Shown piece by piece: positions 49,130 to 58,316 of a stretch of 64,000 nt of DNA. This DNA is from Flavobacteriaceae bacterium (GTDB taxonomy: Bacteria; Bacteroidota; Bacteroidia; Flavobacteriales; Flavobacteriaceae). Position 1 is the stretch's first letter; each line of letters starts with the position of its first letter. Position numbers and translations under genes: made by a program. The notes under the pieces were generated by a model. The model did no database searches. It saw only the letters and a list, made by a program, of their open reading frames with translations, and had not been told where the DNA came from. The stretch is taken from assembly GCA_029248405.1 (NCBI GenBank), contig JAQWJJ010000007.1, positions 62,001 through 126,000 on the forward strand, given 5' to 3'.

Positions 49130-50170
49130 TCAATACCTGAAAATCAATCGGGCAATACGGTTTGGTCCACCAGCGAAGGCCAAGGTGTCGTTAACGAACC
49201 TTATGGTGTAAAATGCCGTTTGGTCCAATTGCCGCCAAGAAGCCCCTTGATCACCACTCGAGTAAATTCCTTTTGGTCCTACCGCTACGATTCGCTCTCC
49301 CCCACCATTTGGCACAAAACGTACACTGGAGCAATAACCAGGGTCTTGCCCATCGGCCAAAAGAGTCCATGTTGCACCTCCATCCATGGTCAGTGCTTTG
49401 TTTTTAGTATTTTCCTCTTGTTTGGACCAGTCGCCGCCAAATACTACACCGAGTCGCTCATTATAAAAATCGACCGAAAACATGCCGGTCATTTCAGCCC
49501 CTTGGACGATAGGGGTCTCGAAGATATTCCAGGTCAGACCTTTGTCGGGAGAGTAGAATACACGCGATTTTTTTCCGCCAGTCACGATCCAAGTCTGGTC
49601 CCCCATCACGGCGATGTTGCCATTGCTCGCGGCAAATGCCGCCTCTCCTTCACCCATCATAGGTAGGTCGTCGCAAGGTAATTTAGTCCAGGTTGCCCCA
49701 CCGTCAACCGTTTTGATCACTGACAAACAACCCTCTACAGGATCACCAATAGCCAGTCCCTCTTGGGCATTCCAAAAAGTCATGGCGTCATAAAACACCC
49801 CAGCACCCTCTTCTTTATAAACCAAATCAATATTGCTGATCTCACTTCCATCAAGATCAATTCGGTACAGAAGCGCTGGATCTTCTATACTCAGGACAAA
49901 AGCCGCTCCACCGACATGAGCCAGAGATCTGAATGGGACGGGACTGCCGTCTTGAAGCAATTGAGCAACACTTGAGTTTTTATTTTTGATCAATCCCACC
50001 ATCCCACGGTTGGCCGCAAACCATACTGCGCCTGTATCTATAGGTGCTATAGCCCTCACACTGATTGAGTCAATGAACAGCATATCTACATCTACACGAC
50101 TGAACGACTTCTTCTGATGACAAGAGGTGAGGATCACCACCAAAATGAGGGACAAAAAACGCAACGGCAT
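49130..50170 (-). CDS. BNR/YCF48-like beta-propeller lipoprotein
   Basis: A 346-residue lipoprotein (MPLRFLSLILVVILTSC). The rest is a propeller with Asp-box type repeats: VDGGATWTKLP, SPDKGLTWNIFE, MDGGATWTLLAD and SGDQGASWRQLD, each S/x-x-D-x-G-x-x-W. Such proteins are usually annotated as photosystem II stability factor-like or as oxidoreductases in Bacteroidota, but there is no evidence for either function here. The start at 50170 gives the signal peptide; a longer frame from 50248 would run into the rsmB-like start region. Confidence 0.82.
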   Translation of the reverse strand: MPLRFLSLILVVILTSCHQKKSFSRVDVDMLFIDSISVRAIAPIDTGAVWFAANRGMVGLIKNKNSSVAQLLQDGSPVPFRSLAHVGGAAFVLSIEDPALLYRIDLDGSEISNIDLVYKEEGAGVFYDAMTFWNAQEGLAIGDPVEGCLSVIKTVDGGATWTKLPCDDLPMMGEGEAAFAASNGNIAVMGDQTWIVTGGKKSRVFYSPDKGLTWNIFETPIVQGAEMTGMFSVDFYNERLGVVFGGDWSKQEENTKNKALTMDGGATWTLLADGQDPGYCSSVRFVPNGGGERIVAVGPKGIYSSGDQGASWRQLDQTAFYTIRFVNDTLAFAGGPNRIARLIFRY

Positions 50171-50221
50171 AGAGAAATAGATTTTTATTTTTTCAAAGGT
50201 AGATAAAGCCCCAAAGAATAG

Positions 50222-50229
50222 TAACTTTG
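50222..50229 (+). promoter_or_regulatory. -7 promoter box for the RsmB/NOP gene
   Basis: TAACTTTG, 17 bases before the ATG at 50247, in the 76-base spacer between divergent genes. Confidence 0.5.
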
Positions 50230-50246
50230 CGCCCAACAATTCAATC

Positions 50247-51461
50247 ATGAGACTTCATCGAAATTTAGTATTCGCCACCATAGATTCCTTGCACGACATT
50301 TTTAATGAAGGCAAGCAGGCGGATAAGGTATTAAAAAACACTTTAAAGAGAGACAAGCGCTGGGGTTCGCGTGACCGCAGTTTCATTGCAGAAACCACTT
50401 ATGACATCGTACGATGGAAACGACTTTATCAAGAGATTGCAGAAGTAAAAGCCCCGTATAGCAGAGAAAACCTCTTCAGAATGTTTGTCGTTTGGGCCAC
50501 ACTAAAGGGCATTAAGCTGCCCGATTGGAAACAGTTTGAGGGCACACCCACGCGCAAGATAAAAGGACGTTTTGATGAATTATCAAAAATTCGCGTGGTG
50601 CGGGAATCCATACCAGATTGGCTTGATCAAGTGGGCTTAGAGGCATTTGGCAAAGCCCAATGGGAAAAGGAACTAACGGCACTAAATACTCAAGCTGAAG
50701 TGATTATTCGTGTCAATAGCCTCAAGTCAAGTATCAGTGAAGTGCAGCATCAATTCAATGATCTGGACATGGCAACAACGACCATTACAGGTGTTCCATA
50801 CGGATTAAAGTTGACAGAACGTGCCAATGTTTTTGTCACAGACGCCTTCAAAAATGGATGGTTTGAGGTCCAAGATGGTGCCTCTCAAATGGTTGCGGCC
50901 TATTTAGACCCAAAACCAGGCATGAGGGTTGTTGATGCCTGCGCCGGTGCTGGAGGCAAAACGCTGCATATGGCCGCGTTAATGGAAAATAAAGGATCTA
51001 TTTTGGCATTAGATATTTATCCCAAGAAATTGGAAGAACTCAAACGTCGTGCAAGAAGAAACGGCGCCCACAATATCGAAACGCGACTGATTGATTCGAC
51101 TAAGGTGATCAAAAAATTGATGGGTAAAGCCGACAGACTTTTGATTGACGCACCCTGCTCTGGCTTGGGTGTCTTGCGGCGCAACCCAGGGAGCAAGTGG
51201 AAGTTAACTCCAGAATTCTTAGAAGAAATCATCGAGAAACAGCAAGAAATTTTGGCAACATATGCACCGATGCTTAAAGAGTCTGGCGAAATGGTTTACG
51301 CGACATGTTCCATCTTACCACAAGAAAATAAACTACAAGTCGATCGATTTTTGAAAACAGAAATAGGCAAAAACTTCAAACGCATCAAAGAGCAATCACT
51401 GCTCCCAAGCGTCACAAATTTTGATGGGTTTTATATGGCCCTATTAAAACGGGTTTCCTGA
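50247..51461 (+). CDS. RsmB/NOP-family rRNA 5-methylcytosine methyltransferase
   Basis: A 404-residue SAM-dependent RNA methyltransferase. Residues ~1-140 form an N-terminal helical NusB-like region. The SAM motif is VVDACAGAGGKTLHMAALM, the two catalytic cysteines are in IDAPCSGLGVLRRNPGSKW and YATCSILPQEN, characteristic of m5C enzymes. It most likely modifies 16S rRNA C967 or a related site; the exact site cannot be fixed from sequence. Confidence 0.93.
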   Translation: MRLHRNLVFATIDSLHDIFNEGKQADKVLKNTLKRDKRWGSRDRSFIAETTYDIVRWKRLYQEIAEVKAPYSRENLFRMFVVWATLKGIKLPDWKQFEGTPTRKIKGRFDELSKIRVVRESIPDWLDQVGLEAFGKAQWEKELTALNTQAEVIIRVNSLKSSISEVQHQFNDLDMATTTITGVPYGLKLTERANVFVTDAFKNGWFEVQDGASQMVAAYLDPKPGMRVVDACAGAGGKTLHMAALMENKGSILALDIYPKKLEELKRRARRNGAHNIETRLIDSTKVIKKLMGKADRLLIDAPCSGLGVLRRNPGSKWKLTPEFLEEIIEKQQEILATYAPMLKESGEMVYATCSILPQENKLQVDRFLKTEIGKNFKRIKEQSLLPSVTNFDGFYMALLKRVS

Positions 51462-51468
51462 TCTTCAC

Positions 51469-51497
51469 AAAAAAGGCCCGCAAAAGCGGGCCTTTGA
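51469..51497. terminator. Shared terminator between convergent genes
   Basis: AAAGGCCCGC and GCGGGCCTTT pair around AAAA. The six-T tract is on the minus-strand side, so it best ends the T9SS gene at 51516, and it lies 8 bases after the methyltransferase stop. Confidence 0.85.
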
Positions 51498-51515
51498 AAA
51501 TAAACACAGTTGAGT

Positions 51516-54446
51516 TTAGCGCACAATCAGCTTTGCTGACTTAAAAGTCTCCAATTCTGGGCCAGACATTTTGATAAAGTACATACCAGATGCTGCTTGA
51601 CTCATGTCTAATTTGACTTGGTAAAGATCTGGTCCACTTTGAGATAAAGTCTTGAATTTAATTTGTTGGCCTAAGGCATTGTACAATGCAAAATACAGAC
51701 GGCCTTCGAAAGCTGTTGTTAACTTAATGTCGAATTGATTATTGGGCAGGGACTGAACCAAAAGATCGCTCTGGTTTAGGGTTTGATCACCAATACCCAA
51801 AGTACCAACAACAGCGGTATAATCTTCTGTTTCGCCATAGGCAGTCTCCTCACACGCATCGGCAGGGACTGGCGCTTGCCAGTTGGTTTTAGCTCTCATT
51901 AAGTGACTTCCAGGTAATGCATCTACAGGAATTGTCAAAGGGATGAACTCGGTGAAGGTCCCGGCACCAGCCCCAGGAGCGATCACATAATCAATGACCA
52001 CACGCTCATCATTAGTAAAGTTAAAATCATCATTAAAATCAATCCAAACCGTAACAAATTGATCACCGTAACCCGTTATTACTGTTAAAGTATAAGTTGA
52101 GCCTGAAGCGAAAGTTGCTGAAAGATTTGTAAAGTCTCCGTAACCCTCACATCCCGAAGGGTTATTGATCTCATTGACGGAAAATAACTGCAAACCATCG
52201 CCAAAACTACAATCCAAATTAGGCTGGCAGAATTGGTTGGTTACGGTCACCGATTGCGCATCATTACTCGTGTCTTGATCTCCATTGAGGCCAGTGGTCA
52301 CTGTAATATTGTAAGACCCTAAAGCCGATAAATCCGCTGTTTGGCTAAAATTAAACAAAAGAGTTTCTTCACTATCAATTACATCGGTCACGAGTTCCGT
52401 AACAGGTGCCCCACCATCGATGGAATAGGATACTGAGAAATTTGATTGTGCCACAGCACCAAAATTTTTCAAAATAACAGAAACCGTTTCTGATCCCAGA
52501 CTATTGCCAGAAACTGGTCCCGTGATCTCTTGAACACCGACATCATCTGCCAATAAGTGTCGCACTGTTTTCGTGTAAGGATCATTTGCGCTAAATTCAT
52601 CTGAGGGCAATACAGTTCGGGCAACAATTGAATAATCTTGCCCGGCTGTTGAAAGGTCTACTGTTTGAGCAAAAGTAAAATTACTCACCTCGTTAGGCTG
52701 GAGTGTTCCCGCAAAGTTTTCTGTAGCGACGACGCTACCATCGAGACTCAACTCAACAGGAAAATTACCTTGCGCTGTGAGGCCAAAGTTGCGGATGGCC
52801 ACTTCTACAGTCTCTGTTGTGGTCAGCAATCCATTCTCTGGCTGACTGATATTACTGACGCCAACGTCGCTATTGAAACCGCTGGAAAGTGTAAATGCCG
52901 CGACACGAGAGCTCCATAGATTGCTTGCCGGAAAATATTCAGCTGTGTGCCAAAATGTAAAGTTATCAGGATCCACGGTCAAATGTGAATAGTCACCAAA
53001 ACGATTTGAAAAGGTTTGCACCCCAACACCATCGACTATGGTGGCCTCGGCAACAGTCATTTGACCAAGAGGATCACCGTCGTAACGACCGGTATACTTA
53101 ATCCCCGCAGGAAGATTGGCACTGGCGATATTGAAACCCATTCCTATATTACCTGCTGCATCCATCGCAGCACTACCCATAAATCGACTGTTTCCGTCGG
53201 CGGGCGCATAGGTCCCTTCTTGATACAAAGACCACGCTCCTGTACCAGAATTACGTAATTCTACCCAACGAATTCCGGCTGTGTCATTGCCGTCCACATC
53301 TACATTGAATGTGATCAACCAAGAGTTGTGTGCCGCAAAGCTTCTGTAATTCGCGGCATAGGAAATGATGCCCCCAATCATATCGATTTTTTGATTTGTA
53401 CCGGGTTGCTGGACATCACCAGAGCCGAAAGGCGCAAATACAGAATCGAATGGATCTATTGGTACTTCAAAGGGGGCTGAAATTGTCGAAGAGCTCGGGT
53501 TTGACCAATCCATAGAAATCTCCCAAATTTTGAGGTGATCGTTGGCGATACCTCCACCCCATCCATCGTCTTGAAGATACACAATGTATCCTGGCGCATC
53601 TGAAGGATAAACAGTGCCGGTAAGATTAGCCGGTTCTGGACTAAATACCGTATTGGTGTTATTGACCACACCAGGCAAATCAAAACCAACAATAGCAGGA
53701 TTCGCATCCCCAGCGATCATAGCCGCCCGGTCCATAACATAAGTTGTATTGCCAACAAACTTATTGGCTGTGACATAATATCCATCAGGCCAAATACTAT
53801 AATGCGGATAGTCTGGAAAGGCATCTAAATTAAATTGGTAGACATTGTAGGCGCCTGTAGGATCAGGCGAATCTGAAACCCCAACCAAAAAAGAATTACC
53901 CGTACCAAACTGACTGACAAAATAGCGATCTGCAAGCTGGTCGTACATGATGATCGGATCACCGCTATTGCTCGAAGAACCCAAAAAAGTCCCCAGCATC
54001 GTTGGACCCGCCACTAAACCGCCTTGTTTGTCAAAAATCTTTATGGCGACATTTACGGCATTAAGATAGTGATCAGGACCTGCAGCACCCGAGGGATCTG
54101 GCGGGGTAAAACCCCCTCCTTCATTCCTATTGAGTCCATCAAAATTTTCTTCGATCGGCTGTCGTGCCACTCCACCAAATTCGCGCTGTCGCAATGGGTC
54201 AATACCATTCTGAGGGTAAGCATCGTTATTGACTTTTTCATTGGCCCGCAAATTATTAGAGATAATGGTGATTTCATTCACCTTATACTGCTGTGCCGTT
54301 ACAGTCGGAAAATCCCTTAAGGGCTGAGTTTTCCGTAATAACTGACCATAGATCACTGTCGATGCTGTTTGGTCATTTTGCGTGTTTTGAGCAACAATAC
54401 TGGATGCACCCAGTATAATAGCCAATGCGGCCAAGATGTTTTTCAT
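51516..54446 (-). CDS. Large T9SS-secreted multi-domain protein
   Basis: A 976-residue secreted protein. Signal peptide MKNILAALAIILGASSIVAQ; residues ~110-520 are a propeller-like region (FTPPDPSGAAGPDHYLNAVNVAIKIFDKQGG, YDQLADRYFVSQFG). Two CARDB-like Ig repeats follow (DVGVSNISQPENGLLTTTETVEVAIRNFG and DVGVQEITGPVSGNSLGSETVSVILKNFG), then a GEVED-type domain (VTVWIDFNDDFNFTNDERVV, AYGETEDYTAVV), and at ~900-976 a T9SS sorting domain (QSLPNNQFDIKLTTAFEGRLYFALYNALGQQIKF, SGMYFIKMSG). No protease or glycosidase motif seen; an adhesive or structural surface role is inference. Confidence 0.85.
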   Translation of the reverse strand: MKNILAALAIILGASSIVAQNTQNDQTASTVIYGQLLRKTQPLRDFPTVTAQQYKVNEITIISNNLRANEKVNNDAYPQNGIDPLRQREFGGVARQPIEENFDGLNRNEGGGFTPPDPSGAAGPDHYLNAVNVAIKIFDKQGGLVAGPTMLGTFLGSSSNSGDPIIMYDQLADRYFVSQFGTGNSFLVGVSDSPDPTGAYNVYQFNLDAFPDYPHYSIWPDGYYVTANKFVGNTTYVMDRAAMIAGDANPAIVGFDLPGVVNNTNTVFSPEPANLTGTVYPSDAPGYIVYLQDDGWGGGIANDHLKIWEISMDWSNPSSSTISAPFEVPIDPFDSVFAPFGSGDVQQPGTNQKIDMIGGIISYAANYRSFAAHNSWLITFNVDVDGNDTAGIRWVELRNSGTGAWSLYQEGTYAPADGNSRFMGSAAMDAAGNIGMGFNIASANLPAGIKYTGRYDGDPLGQMTVAEATIVDGVGVQTFSNRFGDYSHLTVDPDNFTFWHTAEYFPASNLWSSRVAAFTLSSGFNSDVGVSNISQPENGLLTTTETVEVAIRNFGLTAQGNFPVELSLDGSVVATENFAGTLQPNEVSNFTFAQTVDLSTAGQDYSIVARTVLPSDEFSANDPYTKTVRHLLADDVGVQEITGPVSGNSLGSETVSVILKNFGAVAQSNFSVSYSIDGGAPVTELVTDVIDSEETLLFNFSQTADLSALGSYNITVTTGLNGDQDTSNDAQSVTVTNQFCQPNLDCSFGDGLQLFSVNEINNPSGCEGYGDFTNLSATFASGSTYTLTVITGYGDQFVTVWIDFNDDFNFTNDERVVIDYVIAPGAGAGTFTEFIPLTIPVDALPGSHLMRAKTNWQAPVPADACEETAYGETEDYTAVVGTLGIGDQTLNQSDLLVQSLPNNQFDIKLTTAFEGRLYFALYNALGQQIKFKTLSQSGPDLYQVKLDMSQAASGMYFIKMSGPELETFKSAKLIVR

Positions 54447-54576
54447 GATTAAAATTTTAAGAGTCTAAGGTAAAACATTTTTTTGGTTCTCATCAGCGTC
54501 TGGCACATCGAGAAATGTCGTTATATTATGTTGATATGTCCGTAATAAGTCATGGCACATTTCATTCAATTTTGAT

Positions 54577-54584
54577 TAAATTTG
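54577..54584 (+). promoter_or_regulatory. -7 promoter box for purL
   Basis: TAAATTTG, 18 bases before the ATG at 54603. Confidence 0.5.
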
Positions 54585-54602
54585 CGACTTAAATCCGTCT
54601 TC

Positions 54603-57600
54603 ATGATTCATTTTTTTGGACAGGCCCAAGGGCTCATTTATGCCGTTCAATCCTCCATCAGCTTGTCCGACCAGGACCAATCAAAACTCAGCTGGCTATT
54701 TGGCAATCAATCTCTGCTTCTCGCTCAGGAACTTAAAGGCTTTTTTGTAGGACCTAGAGCCGCCATGATCACGCCTTGGAGCACCAACGCTGTAGAAATT
54801 ACTCAAAACATGGGTGTCAAAGGGATTGAGCGCATTGAAACCTTTGAATTCCGAACAGAAAACAACCAAGCGTTTGATCCTATGCTGTTTGAGGCCTACC
54901 AGAATTTGGACCAATCTATTTTTACGATTTCTACTGAACCAGAGCCGATTAAGAATATAAAAGATATTGCGGAGTTTAATCAAAAAGAAGGTCTGGCAAT
55001 GAGTGAAGATGAAGTGGTCTATCTCGTGGATTTAGCCCATCGACTTGGCAGGCCACTCACGGATAGTGAGGTTTTTGGATTCAGTCAAGTCAATAGCGAG
55101 CATTGCCGACATAAAATTTTTAATGGAGCCTTTGTTATCGATGGTGTGGCTCAAAAAGAGTCACTTTTTCAGCTCATCAAAAAGACCGCCAAACAAAACC
55201 CGAACTCTATTGTATCGGCTTATAAGGATAATGTCGCCTTTGTTTCTGGGCCACAGGTACAACAGTTTGCCCCGAGCAGTCCTGATGCCCCAGATTTTTA
55301 TAAAAAAACACCATTTGAGAGTGTTTTATCCATAAAAGCAGAAACACACAATTTTCCGACAACCGTAGAACCGTTTAATGGTGCGGCAACGGGCAGTGGC
55401 GGAGAAATTCGTGATCGATTGGCTGGTGGTAAAGGATCTATTCCTCTTGCGGGCAGTGCTGTCTACATGACTTCGTACTCGCGCTCCGAGAAAGGTAGAG
55501 CATGGGAAAACGCTGTCGCAGAAAGACCATGGCTTTACCAAACACCTCTCGACATCCTCATCAAGGCCAGTAATGGCGCGTCTGACTTTGGCAATAAATT
55601 TGGCCAGCCACTGATCAGTGGTTCAGTTTTGACTTTTGAACATCAAGAAAATGACAAAATTCTTGGCTTTGATAAAGTCATTATGCTCGCGGGGGGTATT
55701 GGCTATGGAAAAAAAGATCTTGCCCTTAAAGAGGCACCAAAAGTCGGAGATAAAATTGTTGTTTTGGGTGGCGAAAATTATCGAATTGGTATGGGGGGAG
55801 CGGCTGTTTCAAGTGCCGATACAGGAGCATTCAGCAGTGGGATTGAACTCAATGCCGTGCAGCGCTCTAACCCAGAAATGCAAAAAAGAGCGGCCAATGC
55901 CATTAGGGCATTAGTGGAATCTGACCGTAATCCAATTGTCTCAATTCATGATCATGGAGCCGGAGGCCATCTGAATTGCCTTAGTGAACTGATCGAAGAT
56001 ACCGGAGGTTTGATTGATTTGGATCAATTACCAGTTGGTGACCCCACGCTTTCTGCTAAAGAAATTATTGGAAATGAATCACAAGAGCGCATGGGTCTGA
56101 TCATTGCTCCAGAACATGTGGATATGGTCCAAAAAGTTGCTGATCGTGAGCGCGCACCAATGTATGTTGTGGGAGAGGTGACCAACAATCATAAATTTAC
56201 CATCAGGCGCTCGAGCAATGGTGAGGCGCCCATGGATTTCGCGCTGGATGATTTGTTTGGCAGTACGCCAAAAACAGTCCTCACCGACAAGAGCATCGCC
56301 CCAACTTATGCCGCAATCCATTACGATGCCGCCAAAATAGAAGATTATTTGATCAATGTTTTGCAACTTGAAGCAGTAGGTTGTAAAGATTGGCTGACCA
56401 ACAAAGTCGATCGATGTGTTGGGGGCTTAGTGGCCAAACAACAATGTGCCGGCCCCCTTCAATTGCCGCTAAATAATTGTGGCGTTATGGCCCTAGATTT
56501 CGAAGGCCAACAAGGGATTGCTACCTCAATTGGTCACAGTCCATTAACCGCGCTGGTAGATCCCGTGGCCGGTTCCCAAAATGCCGTCACAGAAGCACTC
56601 ACAAATTTAGTTTGGGCTCCGCTGAAGGATGGACTAAAAAGTGTATCGCTCTCTGCCAACTGGATGTGGCCAGCCAATAATGATGGTGAAAATGCACGCT
56701 TGTATCAAGCAGTTCAAGGCATTAGTGATTTTGCCATAGCCTTAGGCATCAATATTCCTACCGGCAAGGACTCTTTGTCCATGAAGCAAAAATACGCCAA
56801 TCAAGATGTGATGGCGCCTGGGACAGTTATAGTTTCAGCAGCAGGGCATTGCCATGACATCAATAAAGTTGTAGAACCGGTTTTAGATCCAGAAGCTGGT
56901 CAATTGTATTACATCAATCTTTCTCAAGAGCACTTTGCTCTTGGTGGATCCTCATTGGCACAGACACTGAGTCTGATTGGTGATCAAGTGCCTGGTATTA
57001 AAGCGCCAGAATATGTGGGGGTTGTTTTCGATGCCCTTCAGGCACTGATCAACAAAGAATTGATTTCAGCAGGTCATGACGTTTCATCTGGTGGTCTGAT
57101 CACAACTTTATTAGAACTTTGCTTTTCAAGTCCTTCAGTTGGGGCCACCATCAACCTGAGTGCTCTTTCAGAACAAGATTTAACAACCATACTTTTCGCA
57201 GAAAATTGTGGGCTCATCATTCAAGCCAAAGAGGATGCCCGTGTGCAGGCCATCATGGAATCCCACGGTATTACGGCACACTGTATTGGACAAGCCAATG
57301 ATACTGGGGTGTTATCGATAACGCATCATCAAGTCCATCAAGATTTTCATGTCGCCCAATATAGAGATCATTGGTACCGCACATCTTTTTTACTGGACAG
57401 CAAACAAACTGCCAACAATTTGGCACACGAGCGCTTCATCAACTACAAAAACCAACCCTTAACCTTCGAATTTCCTCAAGGATTCAGCGGGCGTTTGCCT
57501 GAGTCGGCTCAATGGGACCAGCCAAAACGCCGCATTAAAGCTGCCATTATTCGCGAAAAAGGAAGTAATAGTGAGCGTGAAATGGCCCATGCCATGTACT

Positions 57601-58277
57601 TAGCTGGCTTTGATGTTAAAGATGTCCACATGACTGATTTGATATCGGGGAGAGAGCAACTTGACGACATTCAATTTATTGGTGCTGTTGGTGGTTTTTC
57701 TAACAGTGATGTTTTAGGTTCCGCAAAAGGATGGGCTGGAGCTTTTATGTACAATGAGAAAGCTCAGGAAACACTCAAGCGATTTTTTGACAGACCAGAC
57801 ACTCTTTCGGTAGGGATTTGTAATGGTTGTCAGTTATTTCTAGAGTTAGATTTGATCAACCCTGATCACGAGAAGTTGTCAAAAATGAAGCACAACCGTT
57901 CGCTCAAGCACGAAAGCAATTTTACCAGTGTGACCATTCAGGACAACAATAGCGTCATGCTTTCCTCGCTAAAGGGCGCTACATTAGGCGTATGGATCAG
58001 CCATGGCGAGGGTCGTTTTGATCTGCCCATGAGTGAGGACCGCTACCACATTGTGGCCAAATATGGCTACGATCAATACCCTGCAAACCCAAATGGCAGC
58101 GATTATAATACAGCAATGTTATGCGATGCTACTGGGCGGCACCTGGTCACCATGCCTCATATCGAAAGGTCAATTTTTCAATGGAATTGGGCGAATTACC
58201 CCAAAGGAAGAACGGATGAAGTGTCTCCTTGGATTGAAGCCTTTGTCAACGCAAGAACTTGGATTGAACAACAATAG
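54603..58277 (+). CDS. purL: Phosphoribosylformylglycinamidine synthase, large single-chain form
   Basis: A 1224-residue PurL that converts FGAR to FGAM in purine synthesis using glutamine and ATP. The N-terminal domain, linker and two FGAM-synthetase repeats are present (SQVNSEHCRHKIFNG, ETHNFPTTVEPFNGAATGSGGEIRD, PTGKDSLSMK), followed by a fused class I glutamine amidotransferase (~1010-1224): GAVGGFSNSDVLGSAKGWA, nucleophile Cys in SVGICNGCQL, and catalytic His in ISHGEGRF. The start is MIHFFGQAQG at 54603. No other pur gene adjoins. Confidence 0.97.
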   Translation: MIHFFGQAQGLIYAVQSSISLSDQDQSKLSWLFGNQSLLLAQELKGFFVGPRAAMITPWSTNAVEITQNMGVKGIERIETFEFRTENNQAFDPMLFEAYQNLDQSIFTISTEPEPIKNIKDIAEFNQKEGLAMSEDEVVYLVDLAHRLGRPLTDSEVFGFSQVNSEHCRHKIFNGAFVIDGVAQKESLFQLIKKTAKQNPNSIVSAYKDNVAFVSGPQVQQFAPSSPDAPDFYKKTPFESVLSIKAETHNFPTTVEPFNGAATGSGGEIRDRLAGGKGSIPLAGSAVYMTSYSRSEKGRAWENAVAERPWLYQTPLDILIKASNGASDFGNKFGQPLISGSVLTFEHQENDKILGFDKVIMLAGGIGYGKKDLALKEAPKVGDKIVVLGGENYRIGMGGAAVSSADTGAFSSGIELNAVQRSNPEMQKRAANAIRALVESDRNPIVSIHDHGAGGHLNCLSELIEDTGGLIDLDQLPVGDPTLSAKEIIGNESQERMGLIIAPEHVDMVQKVADRERAPMYVVGEVTNNHKFTIRRSSNGEAPMDFALDDLFGSTPKTVLTDKSIAPTYAAIHYDAAKIEDYLINVLQLEAVGCKDWLTNKVDRCVGGLVAKQQCAGPLQLPLNNCGVMALDFEGQQGIATSIGHSPLTALVDPVAGSQNAVTEALTNLVWAPLKDGLKSVSLSANWMWPANNDGENARLYQAVQGISDFAIALGINIPTGKDSLSMKQKYANQDVMAPGTVIVSAAGHCHDINKVVEPVLDPEAGQLYYINLSQEHFALGGSSLAQTLSLIGDQVPGIKAPEYVGVVFDALQALINKELISAGHDVSSGGLITTLLELCFSSPSVGATINLSALSEQDLTTILFAENCGLIIQAKEDARVQAIMESHGITAHCIGQANDTGVLSITHHQVHQDFHVAQYRDHWYRTSFLLDSKQTANNLAHERFINYKNQPLTFEFPQGFSGRLPESAQWDQPKRRIKAAIIREKGSNSEREMAHAMYLAGFDVKDVHMTDLISGREQLDDIQFIGAVGGFSNSDVLGSAKGWAGAFMYNEKAQETLKRFFDRPDTLSVGICNGCQLFLELDLINPDHEKLSKMKHNRSLKHESNFTSVTIQDNNSVMLSSLKGATLGVWISHGEGRFDLPMSEDRYHIVAKYGYDQYPANPNGSDYNTAMLCDATGRHLVTMPHIERSIFQWNWANYPKGRTDEVSPWIEAFVNARTWIEQQ

Positions 58278-58316
58278 TATAAGGTCCAAACTATTTTAAC
58301 GCTTAAAACGAAATAA